64,000 nucleotides of DNA from JAOUEA01 sp041287635 (GTDB lineage: Bacteria > Actinomycetota > UBA4738 > HRBIN12). The first letter of the stretch is position 1. Every line of letters starts with the position of its first letter. Shown in pieces: positions 16,374 through 26,210 of the stretch. A model generated the notes under the pieces. That model did not search any database and was not told the origin of the DNA. It saw nothing but the letters and a program-made list of their open reading frames with translations. The stretch lies in the NCBI GenBank assembly GCA_041287635.1, contig JBGGNG010000057.1:66099-130098 (forward strand). Reading direction: 5' to 3'. The translations under genes and the position numbers were made by a program.

Positions 16374-16798
16374 GCGTTCCGGCACGGAACCTCCCCGCAC
16401 CCCGGTCGCCTGCGCGCGCAGCGCGACCCGCGGCGCGCCCGACACCCTCCACCCCTCCCCAGCGTCGGGCGCGCCGCGGGTCCACCCCGGCGTTCTGGCT
16501 CCTCTCGGCCGCGGTCGTGTCTGCACTCGTGTTCGTCGTCGTGGGGCTGAACGCGATGGTCGTGAACACGACCTACCGGACGGAGGCGATCGACCAGCGG
16601 GTGCGGACCCTTCAGGAACGGAACGAGGAGCTCGACATCGAGGTCGCCCGCCTCTCGTCGCCCTCGCGGATCGCTGAATGGGCCGACGTCGTCGGCATGG
16701 TCGCGCCGGGCCCCGGTGAGTCGGTGATCCTGCGGGTTCCGGGTGAGCGCTCGCGCTGGTCCGCCTCGAACGGCGAGGGTGCGGGAGGGGGAGGATGA
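16370..16798 (+). CDS. ftsL: FtsL-like divisome membrane protein
   Basis: A 142-residue bitopic protein. It has a basic, proline-rich cytoplasmic N-terminus, a single transmembrane helix at about residues 41-62 (FWLLSAAVVSALVFVVVGL) and an external coiled-coil reading IDQRVRTLQERNEELDIEVA. Sequence is poorly conserved in this family; the call rests on topology and on the position between rsmH and ftsI. It would work with FtsB/FtsQ to recruit and activate FtsW-FtsI. Overlaps both neighbours by four bases. Confidence 0.82.
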   Translation: MSVPARNLPAPRSPARAARPAARPTPSTPPQRRARRGSTPAFWLLSAAVVSALVFVVVGLNAMVVNTTYRTEAIDQRVRTLQERNEELDIEVARLSSPSRIAEWADVVGMVAPGPGESVILRVPGERSRWSASNGEGAGGGG

Positions 16799-18504
16799 CC
16801 CGCCCGCCGGTCACGAGGCTCATCGCGATGCTCGCGTTGATGCTGCTCGCCTTCGGCGGCATCGTCGTGCGGTTGGCATTCCTGCAGGTGCGCGACAACC
16901 CCGAGCTCGAGGCGATGGGGCTGCAGCAGCGCGTTCGGACGACCACCCTGCCCGCCCAGCGCGGGGAGATCGTCGATCGCTCGGGCGTGCCGCTCGCCGT
17001 CACGCGGGAGGCCCGCGACATCTACGTGGACCCCCGTGACGTCGTGGACCCACGCGCCGAGGCCGAGACGATCGCCGAGGTCCTCGATCTGCGCGCCCGG
17101 GAGGTGCGGACGGCGCTCGAGAGCGACGGCACGTTCGCCTTCATCGACCGACAGGTCGACCTCGATGTCGCGGAGGAGCTCGAGAGCCTGTCCCTGCCCG
17201 GCATCGGGTTCCTCGAGGTGCCGAAGCGCTACTACCCGGCCGGGGCCCTCGCGGCGCAGGTGCTGGGGTTCGTGAACGTCGACGGGGAGGGTGCCGCCGG
17301 GCTGGAGAGCGCCTTCGACGACGCGCTCGCGGGTACCCCAGGTGAGCGCACCGCCGAGATGTCGGCCGACGGGCTGCCGATCTCGAGCGGGCTCGACACG
17401 CTCGTCGAGCCGGTGCCCGGCTCGACGATGCATACGACGATCGACCGGCAGATGCAGTACATGGTGCAGACCGCGCTCGAACGAGCGGTGAAGGACAACG
17501 GAGCCCTGGGCGGCACGGCCGTCGTGATGGACCCGGCCACGGGCGAGGTGCTGGCGATGGCCACCTACCCCTGGTTCGACCCGAACGAGTACAGCGAGGC
17601 GCCGGTCGAGGCGATGCGCAACCGCGCGGTGACCGATACGTTCGAGCCGGGCTCGGTCAACAAGATCATCACGGCGGCGGCGGCGCTGGAGACCGGGGCG
17701 GTCTCCCTCGAGGAGCGGTTCCGCGTGCCCGCTTCGATGAAGGTCGGGCCGTTCACGATCCGTGACTCGCACGAGCATCCGGTGGAGTCGATGACGATCG
17801 GGGACATCATCACGGAGTCGAGCAACATCGGCGCCGCGCTGATCGCCGAGCAGGTGGGAAGCGTGACGCTCGGCTCCTTCATGGAGAAGTTCGGATACGG
17901 CAGTCCGACCGGAGTCGGGTTCCCGGGCGAAGCGGCGGGCGTGCTGCTGCCCGGTGAGAGCTGGGACGAGGTGATCCGCGCGACGGTCTCCTACGGTCAG
18001 GGCATCTCTGTGACCCCGCTGCAGATGGCCAACGTCTACGCCACGATCGCCAACGGCGGGCGCTGGATGCAGCCGACGCTCGTGCGCGGCTTCGAGGCAC
18101 CCGACGGCGCGTTCGCCGAGGCCGACGCGAGACGGACCCACCGGATCATCCGCCCCGATACGGCGCAACTGCTCACGAGCATGCTCGCGTCCGCCGTGGA
18201 GGAGGGGACGGGCGTGAACGCCCAGATCCCCGGCTACCAGGTCGCGGGCAAGACCGGCACCTCGCGCAAGCTCGATGCGTACGGCCACTACGTGCAGCGG
18301 TACCATGCCTCGTTCGCCGGGTTCCTGCCCGCCGCCGACCCTCGCGTGGTGATCGCGGTCTCGATCGACGAGCCCCGCACCGTCTACGGCGGCCTGGCGG
18401 CGGCGCCTCTGTTCCAGGAGATCGCTCGGTACGCGATCCAGCGCCTCGCGATCCCCGCTGCACCCCCGGTGGCCCTGCCGCCGAACGCATCGGGAACCTC
18501 CTGA
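16795..18504 (+). CDS. ftsI: Septal peptidoglycan transpeptidase FtsI (PBP3)
   Basis: A class-B penicillin-binding protein of 569 residues. It has an N-terminal membrane anchor (residues 7-25), a pedestal domain with PAQRGEIVDRSG, and the transpeptidase domain. Active-site motifs are S-x-x-K at S287 (GSVNK), S-x-N at 342-344 (SSN) and K-T-G at 486-488 (GKTGTS). The nucleophile motif reads SVNK where STFK is more usual. It cross-links septal peptidoglycan with FtsW. Overlaps ftsL by four bases and abuts murE. Confidence 0.94.
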   Translation: MTRPPVTRLIAMLALMLLAFGGIVVRLAFLQVRDNPELEAMGLQQRVRTTTLPAQRGEIVDRSGVPLAVTREARDIYVDPRDVVDPRAEAETIAEVLDLRAREVRTALESDGTFAFIDRQVDLDVAEELESLSLPGIGFLEVPKRYYPAGALAAQVLGFVNVDGEGAAGLESAFDDALAGTPGERTAEMSADGLPISSGLDTLVEPVPGSTMHTTIDRQMQYMVQTALERAVKDNGALGGTAVVMDPATGEVLAMATYPWFDPNEYSEAPVEAMRNRAVTDTFEPGSVNKIITAAAALETGAVSLEERFRVPASMKVGPFTIRDSHEHPVESMTIGDIITESSNIGAALIAEQVGSVTLGSFMEKFGYGSPTGVGFPGEAAGVLLPGESWDEVIRATVSYGQGISVTPLQMANVYATIANGGRWMQPTLVRGFEAPDGAFAEADARRTHRIIRPDTAQLLTSMLASAVEEGTGVNAQIPGYQVAGKTGTSRKLDAYGHYVQRYHASFAGFLPAADPRVVIAVSIDEPRTVYGGLAAAPLFQEIARYAIQRLAIPAAPPVALPPNASGTS

Positions 18505-20042
18505 TGGCTACCGGCCGGCGGCCGGGGGCGCGGGTAAGCTCGGAACCGGTGGCTTCCCCGTCGGTGTCCCCCCCATCCGCGCCTGCGTTCCCGCCGATCC
18601 CCCTCTCGGCGCTGGTCGACGCCGTCCCCGACGCCGAACCTCGGGGCGACACGGCGCTCTCGATCCTCGACGTCGCCTACGACTCCCGCGCCGTCGGCAC
18701 CGGTGCCTTGTTCTGCTGCGTGCAGGGCGCGACGGCCGACGGGCACGACTTCGCTCGCGCGGCGCTCGATGCGGGCGCCGCCGCGCTCGTCGTCGAGCGT
18801 TGGCTCGATGTGGCGGCTCCGCAGGTGCTCGTCCGCTCGGTCCGCGAGGCGATGGGGCCGATCGCGGCCCGGGCGTTCCGTGATCCCGCCGAGGCGATGA
18901 CGATGCTCGGAGTCACCGGGACGAACGGGAAGACCACCACGACGTACCTGGTGGAGGCGATCGCCCGTCGAGCGGGCGTGCGCCCGGGAGTGATCGGCAC
19001 GACGGGAGCTCGCGCCGATGGGGAGCCGCTCCCGCTCGACCGCACGACCCCCGAGGCTCCGGATCTGCACCGGCTGCTGGCCCGCATGCGCGACGGCGGC
19101 GTCGGTCTCGTGGCGATGGAGGCGTCGTCGCACGCGCTCGACCAGCACCGGGTCGACGGGGTGATCTACGACGCGGTCGCGTTCACGAACCTCTCCCAGG
19201 ATCACCTCGACTTCCACGCGTCGATGGAACGGTACTTCGCGGCCAAGGCGGCTCTGTTCACGTCCCGGCACGCTCGCCGGGGACTCGTCAACGCGGACGA
19301 CCGGTGGGGCCGTCGGCTGCTGACGTCGCCCGAGATCCCGGTGTCGACGTTCGCGGTCGACGTCGACGCCGACCTGCGCGCCGTCGACGTCGAGGTCTTC
19401 GCGTCCGGGATCGCCTTCCGGATCGACGGACTCGCGGTGCGCTCCTCGTTGCGCGGCGCGTTCAACGTCTCGAACTGCCTGGCCGCGATCTCGCTGGGGC
19501 GAGCCGTGGGCCTGCCCGACTCGGCGATCGTCGAGGGCATCGCCGACGTGCGTGCGGTGCCGGGCCGCGTGGAGCCGGTCGACGAGGGTCAGGAGTTCCT
19601 GGTGGTGGTGGACTACGCCCACACGCCGGATAGCATCCTCGGCGTGCTGCAGGCCACGCGCCCGCTGGCCACGGGCCGGCTGATCGTCGTGTTCGGTTGC
19701 GGAGGAGACCGCGACCGCGCCAAGCGACCCTTGATGGGGAAGGCGGCGACCTCGACAGCCGACCTGACGATCATCACCTCGGACAACCCTCGCTCCGAGG
19801 ATCCGGCCGAGATCATCGCGGCGATCGAGCCCGGTGCGATCGAGGGCGGCGGCGACTACGTGATCGAGGCCGATCGCCGGGCCGCGATCGCCCGCGCCGT
19901 GGGAGATGCAGCGCCCGGCGATGTGGTCGTGATCGCCGGCAAGGGCCACGAGCCGACCCAGGAGATCGCCGGTCGAACGATCGAGTTCGACGATCGTGGC
20001 GTCGCCCGCGCGGAGCTCCGAGCGCTCGGGGGTCGGGCGTGA
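18504..20042 (+). CDS. murE: UDP-MurNAc-tripeptide synthetase MurE (meso-DAP adding)
   Basis: Adds meso-diaminopimelate to UDP-MurNAc-L-Ala-D-Glu in the cytoplasm. The P-loop is GVTGTNGKTTTTY (near residue 137) and the central domain has VAMEASSHALDQHRVDG. The DNPR motif that selects diaminopimelate over lysine is present in TSDNPRSEDP. Length 512 from the ATG at 18504, which shares a base with the ftsI stop. The first 40 residues are Pro/Ser-rich. An in-frame GTG at 18549, preceded by TAAGCT eight bases upstream, is an alternative start. Confidence 0.94.
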   Translation: MATGRRPGARVSSEPVASPSVSPPSAPAFPPIPLSALVDAVPDAEPRGDTALSILDVAYDSRAVGTGALFCCVQGATADGHDFARAALDAGAAALVVERWLDVAAPQVLVRSVREAMGPIAARAFRDPAEAMTMLGVTGTNGKTTTTYLVEAIARRAGVRPGVIGTTGARADGEPLPLDRTTPEAPDLHRLLARMRDGGVGLVAMEASSHALDQHRVDGVIYDAVAFTNLSQDHLDFHASMERYFAAKAALFTSRHARRGLVNADDRWGRRLLTSPEIPVSTFAVDVDADLRAVDVEVFASGIAFRIDGLAVRSSLRGAFNVSNCLAAISLGRAVGLPDSAIVEGIADVRAVPGRVEPVDEGQEFLVVVDYAHTPDSILGVLQATRPLATGRLIVVFGCGGDRDRAKRPLMGKAATSTADLTIITSDNPRSEDPAEIIAAIEPGAIEGGGDYVIEADRRAAIARAVGDAAPGDVVVIAGKGHEPTQEIAGRTIEFDDRGVARAELRALGGRA

Positions 20043-21400
20043 TCCCTCGGTCGATGTCGGCGATCGCGGGGGAGGTGGGCGGCAGGCTCACCGGTGCCGA
20101 TGCGGAGATCACGCACGTGGTGACCGACTCGCGTCTCGTGAGTCCCGGCGCGCTGTTCGTCGCCCTCGCGGGTGAGCGGACCGACGGTGCGGGGTTCGTC
20201 GAGGACGCGCTCGCACGCGGCGCGACGGGGGCGCTCGTGCCCGAGGGCGTCGTCATGGCGGGTTCGGGCATCGTGGTCGCCTCCACCGGCGAGGCCCTGC
20301 TGAGGCTGGCCACGGCCGAGCGGACGCGTTCGTCCGCGATCGTGGTCGGGATCACCGGCGCCAACGGGAAGACCACCACGAAGGACATGGCGGCGGCGGT
20401 GCTCTCCCGGACGTACCGGACCCACGCGAGCCCGGGGTCGTTCAACAACGAGATCGGCCTGCCGATCACGATCCTCGGCGCCGACCCGGCGACCGAGGTC
20501 ATCGTCGCCGAGCTCGGCGCCCGTCGCAAGGGCGACGTCACGCTGCTGTGCGAGGTCGCGAAGCCGGCGATCGTCGTCGTGACGAACGTTGGCGTGGCGC
20601 ACATCGAGATCTTCGGGTCCTGGGAGGCGATCGTCGAGGCGTCGGCGGAGCCGGTCGAGGCCGTCGCGGCGGAGGGCTGGGTCGTCCTGAACGCCGACGA
20701 CCCGGTCGTCGCCGGCTTCCGCTCACGCGCTGCCGGTCGTGTCGTCACCTTCGGCGTGCATGCCGATGCGGATGTGCGAGCCGAGGGCGTGGAGATCGGG
20801 GCCGATGGCACGGCCTCGTTCACCCTCGTCACCAGAGATCGGCCCGTGCCCGTCGACCTGCCGATCGCCGGCGAGCATATGGTGCCCAACGCTCTCGCAG
20901 CGGCGGCGGTCGGCCAGATCCTCGGTGTGCCGGCGGAGGCGTCGGCCCAGGCACTCGCCACCACGGCCCTCTCGCGCTGGCGCATGGAGACCTTCACGAC
21001 CCACGAGGGCGTCCGCGTGATCAACGACGCGTACAACGCGAACCCCGAGTCGATGGCGGCCGCGCTGAAGACCGCTCGTGTGATGGCGGCCGACGCCCGG
21101 CTGATCGCGGTCCTCGGGCACATGGCCGAGATCGGACCGATCGCGGGAGTTGCCCATGAGCAGGTGGGCGATCTCGCGGCACGTCTGCCGGTCGACCGGC
21201 TCGTGACGGTCGGACACGACGCTCGACCGATCGCGATGTCAGCGCTCCGCGAGGGCGTGGAGCCCGAGAACGTCGCCTCCTACGACGATCCGAGGGACGC
21301 GCTGGCCGACGTGCGGGCCCATGCCCGCGTCGGGGACGTCGTGCTCGTCAAGGGCTCGCGCGCCGCCGGCCTGGAGAGCGTCGCGGAGGCGCTGCGGTGA
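20039..21400 (+). CDS. murF: UDP-MurNAc-pentapeptide synthetase MurF
   Basis: Adds D-Ala-D-Ala to the UDP-MurNAc tripeptide. About 453 residues from a GTG that overlaps the murE stop (GTGA). Key motifs: the ATP loop GITGANGKTTTKDMAA near residue 105, SFNNEIGLP shortly after, and NDAYNANPESMAAAL in the C-terminal domain, all characteristic of MurF rather than the other Mur ligases. Overlaps mraY by four bases, so production is tightly coupled. Confidence 0.94.
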   Translation: MIPRSMSAIAGEVGGRLTGADAEITHVVTDSRLVSPGALFVALAGERTDGAGFVEDALARGATGALVPEGVVMAGSGIVVASTGEALLRLATAERTRSSAIVVGITGANGKTTTKDMAAAVLSRTYRTHASPGSFNNEIGLPITILGADPATEVIVAELGARRKGDVTLLCEVAKPAIVVVTNVGVAHIEIFGSWEAIVEASAEPVEAVAAEGWVVLNADDPVVAGFRSRAAGRVVTFGVHADADVRAEGVEIGADGTASFTLVTRDRPVPVDLPIAGEHMVPNALAAAAVGQILGVPAEASAQALATTALSRWRMETFTTHEGVRVINDAYNANPESMAAALKTARVMAADARLIAVLGHMAEIGPIAGVAHEQVGDLAARLPVDRLVTVGHDARPIAMSALREGVEPENVASYDDPRDALADVRAHARVGDVVLVKGSRAAGLESVAEALR

Positions 21401-22464
21401 TCTCGATCCTGGTGGCGGGCGCGATCGGTCTGGCGGTGACGCTGCTCGGCACCCCGATCGCGATCAAGGTGTTCACGGTCTGGGGGTGGGGCCAGCGCAT
21501 CCGCGAGGACGGTCCACATACCCACATGGAGAAGATGGGAACGCCGACGATGGGTGGCATCGTGATCCTCGTCGGCCTGCTGCTCGCGTTCCTCGCCACG
21601 CGGTTCACGAGCGGGCCTATCACCCCGGCGGGGCTCGCGCTCGTGGTGGCGGTCGTGGGCTTCGGGCTCGTGGGCTTCCTCGATGACTTCATGAAGGTCC
21701 GCAACCGCCGGTCGCTGGGGCTGACGAAGCTGCAGAAGTTCTGCGGCACCGCGATCGTCTCGGTGCTGTTCGGCGTGATCGTGGCGCGCTCCAGCGACGA
21801 GACCGGCATCAGCACGAACCTGTCGTTCATCCGCCCGACGGCCATCTCGCTCGGCGTCTTTTTCCTCGTCTGGGTCTTCGTCGTGCTCACCGCGTCGTCG
21901 CATGCGGTCAATCTCACCGACGGCCTCGACGGGCTGGCCGCCGGATCGAGCGCGCTCGTGTTCGCGTCCTACGCCTTCATCGCCTTCTGGGAGTTTCGGC
22001 ACCTCTGCTTCGGCGCGGAAGGCATCGCACGGCAGGGCTGCTTCGACGTGAACGGACCCGCGATGCTCGACAACGCGATCATGGCGGCCGCCATGATGGG
22101 AGCACTCGCCGGCTTCCTCTGGTGGAACGCCGCCCCCGCGCGGATCTTCATGGGAGACACCGGTGCCCTCGCGATCGGGGGTCTCCTCGGCGCCCTCGCG
22201 ATCACCACGAACACCCAGCTCCTGCTCGTGATCCTCGGCGGGCTCTTCGTGATGGAGACGATGTCGGTGATCCTGCAGGTGATCTCGTTCCGTGGGTTCG
22301 GGCGACGGATCTTCCGCATGTCGCCGATCCACCATCACTTCGAACTCGCCGGGTGGCCCGAGTTCACCGTGATCGTGCGGTTCTGGATCATCGCGGGCCT
22401 CTGCGTGGCCGTGGGCCTGGGTCTGTTCTACGCCGACTTCATCCGCCTGGGAGGGCTCGAGTGA
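21397..22464 (+). CDS. mraY: Phospho-MurNAc-pentapeptide transferase MraY
   Basis: An integral membrane enzyme that moves phospho-MurNAc-pentapeptide onto undecaprenyl phosphate to make lipid I. About ten transmembrane helices over 355 residues. Signature stretches are PTMGGIVILVGLL, GFLDDFMKVRNRRSLGL with its catalytic aspartates, NLTDGLDGLAAG, and the histidine-rich SPIHHHFELAGWPE near the C-terminus. GTG start overlaps the murF stop. Confidence 0.95.
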   Translation: MISILVAGAIGLAVTLLGTPIAIKVFTVWGWGQRIREDGPHTHMEKMGTPTMGGIVILVGLLLAFLATRFTSGPITPAGLALVVAVVGFGLVGFLDDFMKVRNRRSLGLTKLQKFCGTAIVSVLFGVIVARSSDETGISTNLSFIRPTAISLGVFFLVWVFVVLTASSHAVNLTDGLDGLAAGSSALVFASYAFIAFWEFRHLCFGAEGIARQGCFDVNGPAMLDNAIMAAAMMGALAGFLWWNAAPARIFMGDTGALAIGGLLGALAITTNTQLLLVILGGLFVMETMSVILQVISFRGFGRRIFRMSPIHHHFELAGWPEFTVIVRFWIIAGLCVAVGLGLFYADFIRLGGLE

Positions 22465-23813
22465 GCGGGCGCTTCGACGGCGAGCGTGTGGTGGTGGTCG
22501 GCGCCGGCGTGGCCGGCGCCTCGGCTGCCCGCGTGCTCGTCGCCGAAGGCGCCACGGTGCGTGTGACCGAGGCGCGGCCCACGTCCGAGCTGTCCACGGT
22601 GGCGGCGCTGCGTGACGCCGGCGTCGAGATGCTGACCGGCGGCCACGAACCGGGGCATCTCGACGACGCGACGCTCGTCGTGACCGGCCCGGGAGTCTCC
22701 GAGGCCGCCCCCGTGCTCACGTGGGCGCGTGAGCGCGGACTCCCGATCTGGAGCGAGATGGAGCTCGGCGCACGACTCGCCGACGTGCCGTACCTGGCCG
22801 TCACGGGCACGAACGGCAAGACCACGACCACCGGCATGATCGAGGCGTGTCTGCGCGCCGACGGCGTCGATGCCGTGGCGTGCGGCAACATCGGCCACCC
22901 GTTCCCCGAGGCAGCGCGCGCGGGGCACGAGGTTCTGGTCGTCGAGTGCTCGTCGTTCCAGCTCCGCATGCAGGCGTCGTTCCATCCCCGGGTCTCGGTG
23001 CTGTTGAACCTCGCGCCGGACCACCTCGACGAACACGGATCGTTCGAGGCGTACGCCGACGCGAAGGCGAGGATCTACGCGCTCCAGGGGCCGGATGACA
23101 CGCACATCGGCAACCGCGACGATCCCGCGGCGGGCGCCCGATCGGCCGAGGCTCCCTGCGACGTCGTGTGGTTCCGCGCGGGAGCGCCCGGCGACGGCGA
23201 GGTCGGCTACGACCACGAGGATCTCGTCTCGAACCTGGAGAGCGAGCGCGTCCCACTGGGGCGTGTCGAGGGCACGGCCGGGAAGCGGGCCGACGCGGCC
23301 GCGGCGGCTGCGGCGGCGCTGGCGTTCGGCGTCTCGGCCCGTGGCGTGCGCGACGGCCTCGACGGCTTCGTGTCGGCGCCACATCGTGGTCAGATCGCGG
23401 CGGTCGTCGACGGCGTGACGTTCATCGACGACTCGAAGGCCACGAACGTGCACGCGGCACTCGCCGCGATCGATGGCGTCGAGGACGCCGTCCTGATCGC
23501 CGGCGGCATGGCCAAGGGTGTGGACCTGTCGCCGCTGGCCACGCGCGCCGGGCGGCTCCGAGCGGTGGTCGCGATCGGCGAGGGCGCCGCCGATCTCGTC
23601 CGGGTCTTCGACGGGGTGCGGCCCGTGCACGTCGCGTCGTCGATCGAGGATGCCGTGGGCACCGCTTTCGAGCTCGCCCGTCCCGGAGGTCGAGTGTTGC
23701 TGGCGCCGGCCTGTGCGAGCTGGGACCAGTTCCGTGACTACGCCGAGCGTGGCGACCGGTTCGCGGCAGCTGCGCACGGGTTGGAGCAGGAGGTGAGCGC
23801 CGGTGGCCCGTAG
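22461..23813 (+). CDS. murD: UDP-MurNAc-L-alanine:D-glutamate ligase MurD
   Basis: Adds D-glutamate to UDP-MurNAc-L-Ala. 450 residues. A Rossmann-like UDP-binding start (VVVVGAGVAGASAARVL), ATP loop AVTGTNGKTTTTGM near residue 113, NLAPDHLDEHGSFEAY, and FIDDSKATNVHA in the C-terminal domain identify it. The GTG overlaps the mraY stop by four bases, and the 3' end overlaps ftsW by eleven. Confidence 0.93.
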   Translation: MSGRFDGERVVVVGAGVAGASAARVLVAEGATVRVTEARPTSELSTVAALRDAGVEMLTGGHEPGHLDDATLVVTGPGVSEAAPVLTWARERGLPIWSEMELGARLADVPYLAVTGTNGKTTTTGMIEACLRADGVDAVACGNIGHPFPEAARAGHEVLVVECSSFQLRMQASFHPRVSVLLNLAPDHLDEHGSFEAYADAKARIYALQGPDDTHIGNRDDPAAGARSAEAPCDVVWFRAGAPGDGEVGYDHEDLVSNLESERVPLGRVEGTAGKRADAAAAAAAALAFGVSARGVRDGLDGFVSAPHRGQIAAVVDGVTFIDDSKATNVHAALAAIDGVEDAVLIAGGMAKGVDLSPLATRAGRLRAVVAIGEGAADLVRVFDGVRPVHVASSIEDAVGTAFELARPGGRVLLAPACASWDQFRDYAERGDRFAAAAHGLEQEVSAGGP

Positions 23814-25113
23814 GAGGCCGGCCCGCGACCGGCGGCACCACCTGCGCGTCGTGCGCGCGCCTGGTCGTCGCGCGGCCGCGATGCATGCGGCCCGCGTCAA
23901 CGTGCTCCTGTTGCTCGTCCCGACCGCGGTGCTCACGGTCCTCGGGCTCACGATGGTGCTGTCGGCCGGGTCCGTCTCTGCGACCCAGGGCTACGACGGC
24001 AACCCCTTCTGGTACTTCCAACGACAAGGCGTCTACGCGGTCATCGGCGTCGTCGCGCTGCTGATCGCCCTGCGGCTGCCCCACACCGTCTGGCAGAAGA
24101 TCGCGGTGCCGGCGGTGGTGCTGCTGATCCCGCTGATGCTCGTCGCCCTGCACCACTCGGCGGGCTCGTCCCTCTACGGCGCCTCACGGTGGATCGACCT
24201 CGGGTACGTCACGCTGCAGCCCTCGGAGTTCATGAAGCTCGCGATCGTCGCGTTCACCGCCACGGTACTCACGAAGAAATGGGGCACGCTCGACGACCCG
24301 GTGCACCTGTTGATTCCGCTCGCCCCGGTCGTGCTGGGGGTGGCCCTGCTCGTGATCCTGCAGCGTGACCTCGGCACCACGGTGATCATCTGCGGATCGG
24401 TGTTCGTGCTGATGTTCGCCGCCGGGGTGCGCCTGCGCTACCTGGTCGTCACGGGCGCCGTCGCGATCGCCGGGACCGCGTTCCTGATCTTCGGGGAGGC
24501 CTACCGTCGAACCCGCTTCGTCGACGCGTTCCTGAACCCCTGGAACGATCCGGACGGGGCCGGATTCCAGCTGATCCAGGGCATGATCGCGTTCGGCTCG
24601 GGTGGATGGATGGGGGTCGGTCTGGGCGCCAGTCGTCAGAAGTGGGACTACCTGCCGAACGCGCACTCCGACTTCATCTTCGCGATCGTCGGCGAGGAGC
24701 TCGGCCTGCTCGGGGCGCTGTTCGTGCTGGCGATGTTCGCCGTGCTCCTGTTCGCGGGGGTCCGTATCGCGATCGCCGCGCCCGACACTTTCGGTCGCCT
24801 GATGGCCGCGGGCATCACCGGGTGGATCGGGCTGCAGACGATCATCAACCTCGGCGCGGTCACCGGCCTGATGCCGATCACGGGCGTGCCGTTGCCGCTG
24901 CTGTCGTTCGGCGGCACCGCGCTCGTCGTCACGCTCGCGGCCATCGGGGTCCTCGCCGGAATCGCCCGAGCGAGCGCCCAGGCTTCGCCTCGATCGTCGT
25001 CGGCCGGGTCCTCCACACGCACACGGCCAACGAGGCGCCCCACGACCTCGGCCGCACGTGCGCGCGAGAGGACGGCTCGACAGCACGCGGCCGGGGGAAG
25101 GACCGCGCGGTGA
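23803..25113 (+). CDS. ftsW: Septal peptidoglycan polymerase FtsW (SEDS family)
   Basis: A glycosyltransferase that polymerises lipid II at the septum together with FtsI. It has about ten transmembrane helices. SEDS motifs are ASRWIDLGYVTLQPSEFMKL (first conserved block), NAHSDFIFAIVGEELG and LPLLSFGGTALV near the end. The 436-residue protein has a strongly basic N-terminus (residues 1-25) and a Ser/Thr/Arg-rich C-terminal tail of about 45 residues. GTG start inside the end of murD. Confidence 0.93.
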   Translation: MARRRPARDRRHHLRVVRAPGRRAAAMHAARVNVLLLLVPTAVLTVLGLTMVLSAGSVSATQGYDGNPFWYFQRQGVYAVIGVVALLIALRLPHTVWQKIAVPAVVLLIPLMLVALHHSAGSSLYGASRWIDLGYVTLQPSEFMKLAIVAFTATVLTKKWGTLDDPVHLLIPLAPVVLGVALLVILQRDLGTTVIICGSVFVLMFAAGVRLRYLVVTGAVAIAGTAFLIFGEAYRRTRFVDAFLNPWNDPDGAGFQLIQGMIAFGSGGWMGVGLGASRQKWDYLPNAHSDFIFAIVGEELGLLGALFVLAMFAVLLFAGVRIAIAAPDTFGRLMAAGITGWIGLQTIINLGAVTGLMPITGVPLPLLSFGGTALVVTLAAIGVLAGIARASAQASPRSSSAGSSTRTRPTRRPTTSAARARERTARQHAAGGRTAR

Positions 25114-26210
25114 GGGTCGTGATGAGTGGTGGTGGCACCGCCGGTCACGTCTTCCCCGCCGTGGCGGTCGCCGAACGACTGCGCGAGCGCGGTCACGACG
25201 TGCGCTTCATCGGGTCCGCAACCGGACAGGAAGCGACGCTCGTCCCCGACGCGGGGTTCCCGTTCGTGCCCGTGCGGGTGGCCTCGGCGCAGACTCGCGT
25301 CTCGCTCCAGACGGCCAAGGCCCTCTGGATGTCGCTCGTCGCCGCACGCGCCGTGCGTCCCATCGTGAGGGCGGCCGACGTGGTCGTCGGTATCGGGGGA
25401 TATGCGAGCGCACCCGCGATCGTGGCTGCGCGCCGGGTGCGGACCCCGATCGTGCTGATCGAGCAGAACGGCGTGCCGGGCGTGGTCAATCGCGTCGCGG
25501 CCCGATGGGCGGTCGCTGTCGCCACGACCTTCGAGGCGACGGCGTCTCGGCTGCCTTCGGGCACCCGAGTCCTGCGCACCGGCAATCCCGTCCGTCGCGA
25601 GATCGCCGACGTCGCTGCCTCTCGCGCCGATCGCCGAGCCGAAGCGCTCCGCGCGTTCGCGCTCGACGACGATCGTCGTACGGTGTCGGTGTTCGGTGGG
25701 AGCCAGGGGGCTCGCCAGCTCGACCGGACGGTCGCGGCGGCGATCGGAGATCTCCGCGGTCGCGACGACATCCAGTTGCTCGTCGCGACCGGCGCCGCCC
25801 ATGTCGACGAGGTCGCACCGGCAGCAGCGGACCCCGGCGACCTGCTCGTGCGCGTGGAAGGGTTCATCGACCGCATGGATCTCGCCCTCGCGGTCACCGA
25901 CCTCGCCGTTGCGAGGGCGGGGTCGGGCACGGTGTCGGAGCTCGCGGTCTGCGGGGTGCCGTCGATCCTCGTGCCGTACCCCTACGCCACCGAGCACCAT
26001 CAGGAGGCCAACGGCCGCGAGGTGGAGCGCGCAGGGGGGGCCGAGGTCGTGATCGAGGCGGCACTTACGCCGACGGCCTTCGCCGAGCGGGTCACGGCGC
26101 TCCTCGACGACGAGCCTCGGCGTGCCGCGATGGCGGCGGCGATGCTCGAGTGGGCACGTCCCGACGCCGACGAGCGTATCGCGGACCTCGTGACGGAGGT
26201 CGCCGCATGA
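25110..26210 (+). CDS. murG: Lipid II synthase MurG
   Basis: Transfers GlcNAc from UDP-GlcNAc to lipid I on the inner face of the membrane. 366 residues of GT-B fold. The N-terminal GGGTAGHVFPAVAVA loop, VVGIGGYASAPAIVAA, IEQNGVPGVVNR, and in the C-terminal half VFGGSQGARQLD and ARAGSGTVSELAV are all present. The GTG overlaps the ftsW stop, and the stop overlaps murC by four bases. Confidence 0.94.
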   Translation: MRVVMSGGGTAGHVFPAVAVAERLRERGHDVRFIGSATGQEATLVPDAGFPFVPVRVASAQTRVSLQTAKALWMSLVAARAVRPIVRAADVVVGIGGYASAPAIVAARRVRTPIVLIEQNGVPGVVNRVAARWAVAVATTFEATASRLPSGTRVLRTGNPVRREIADVAASRADRRAEALRAFALDDDRRTVSVFGGSQGARQLDRTVAAAIGDLRGRDDIQLLVATGAAHVDEVAPAAADPGDLLVRVEGFIDRMDLALAVTDLAVARAGSGTVSELAVCGVPSILVPYPYATEHHQEANGREVERAGGAEVVIEAALTPTAFAERVTALLDDEPRRAAMAAAMLEWARPDADERIADLVTEVAA

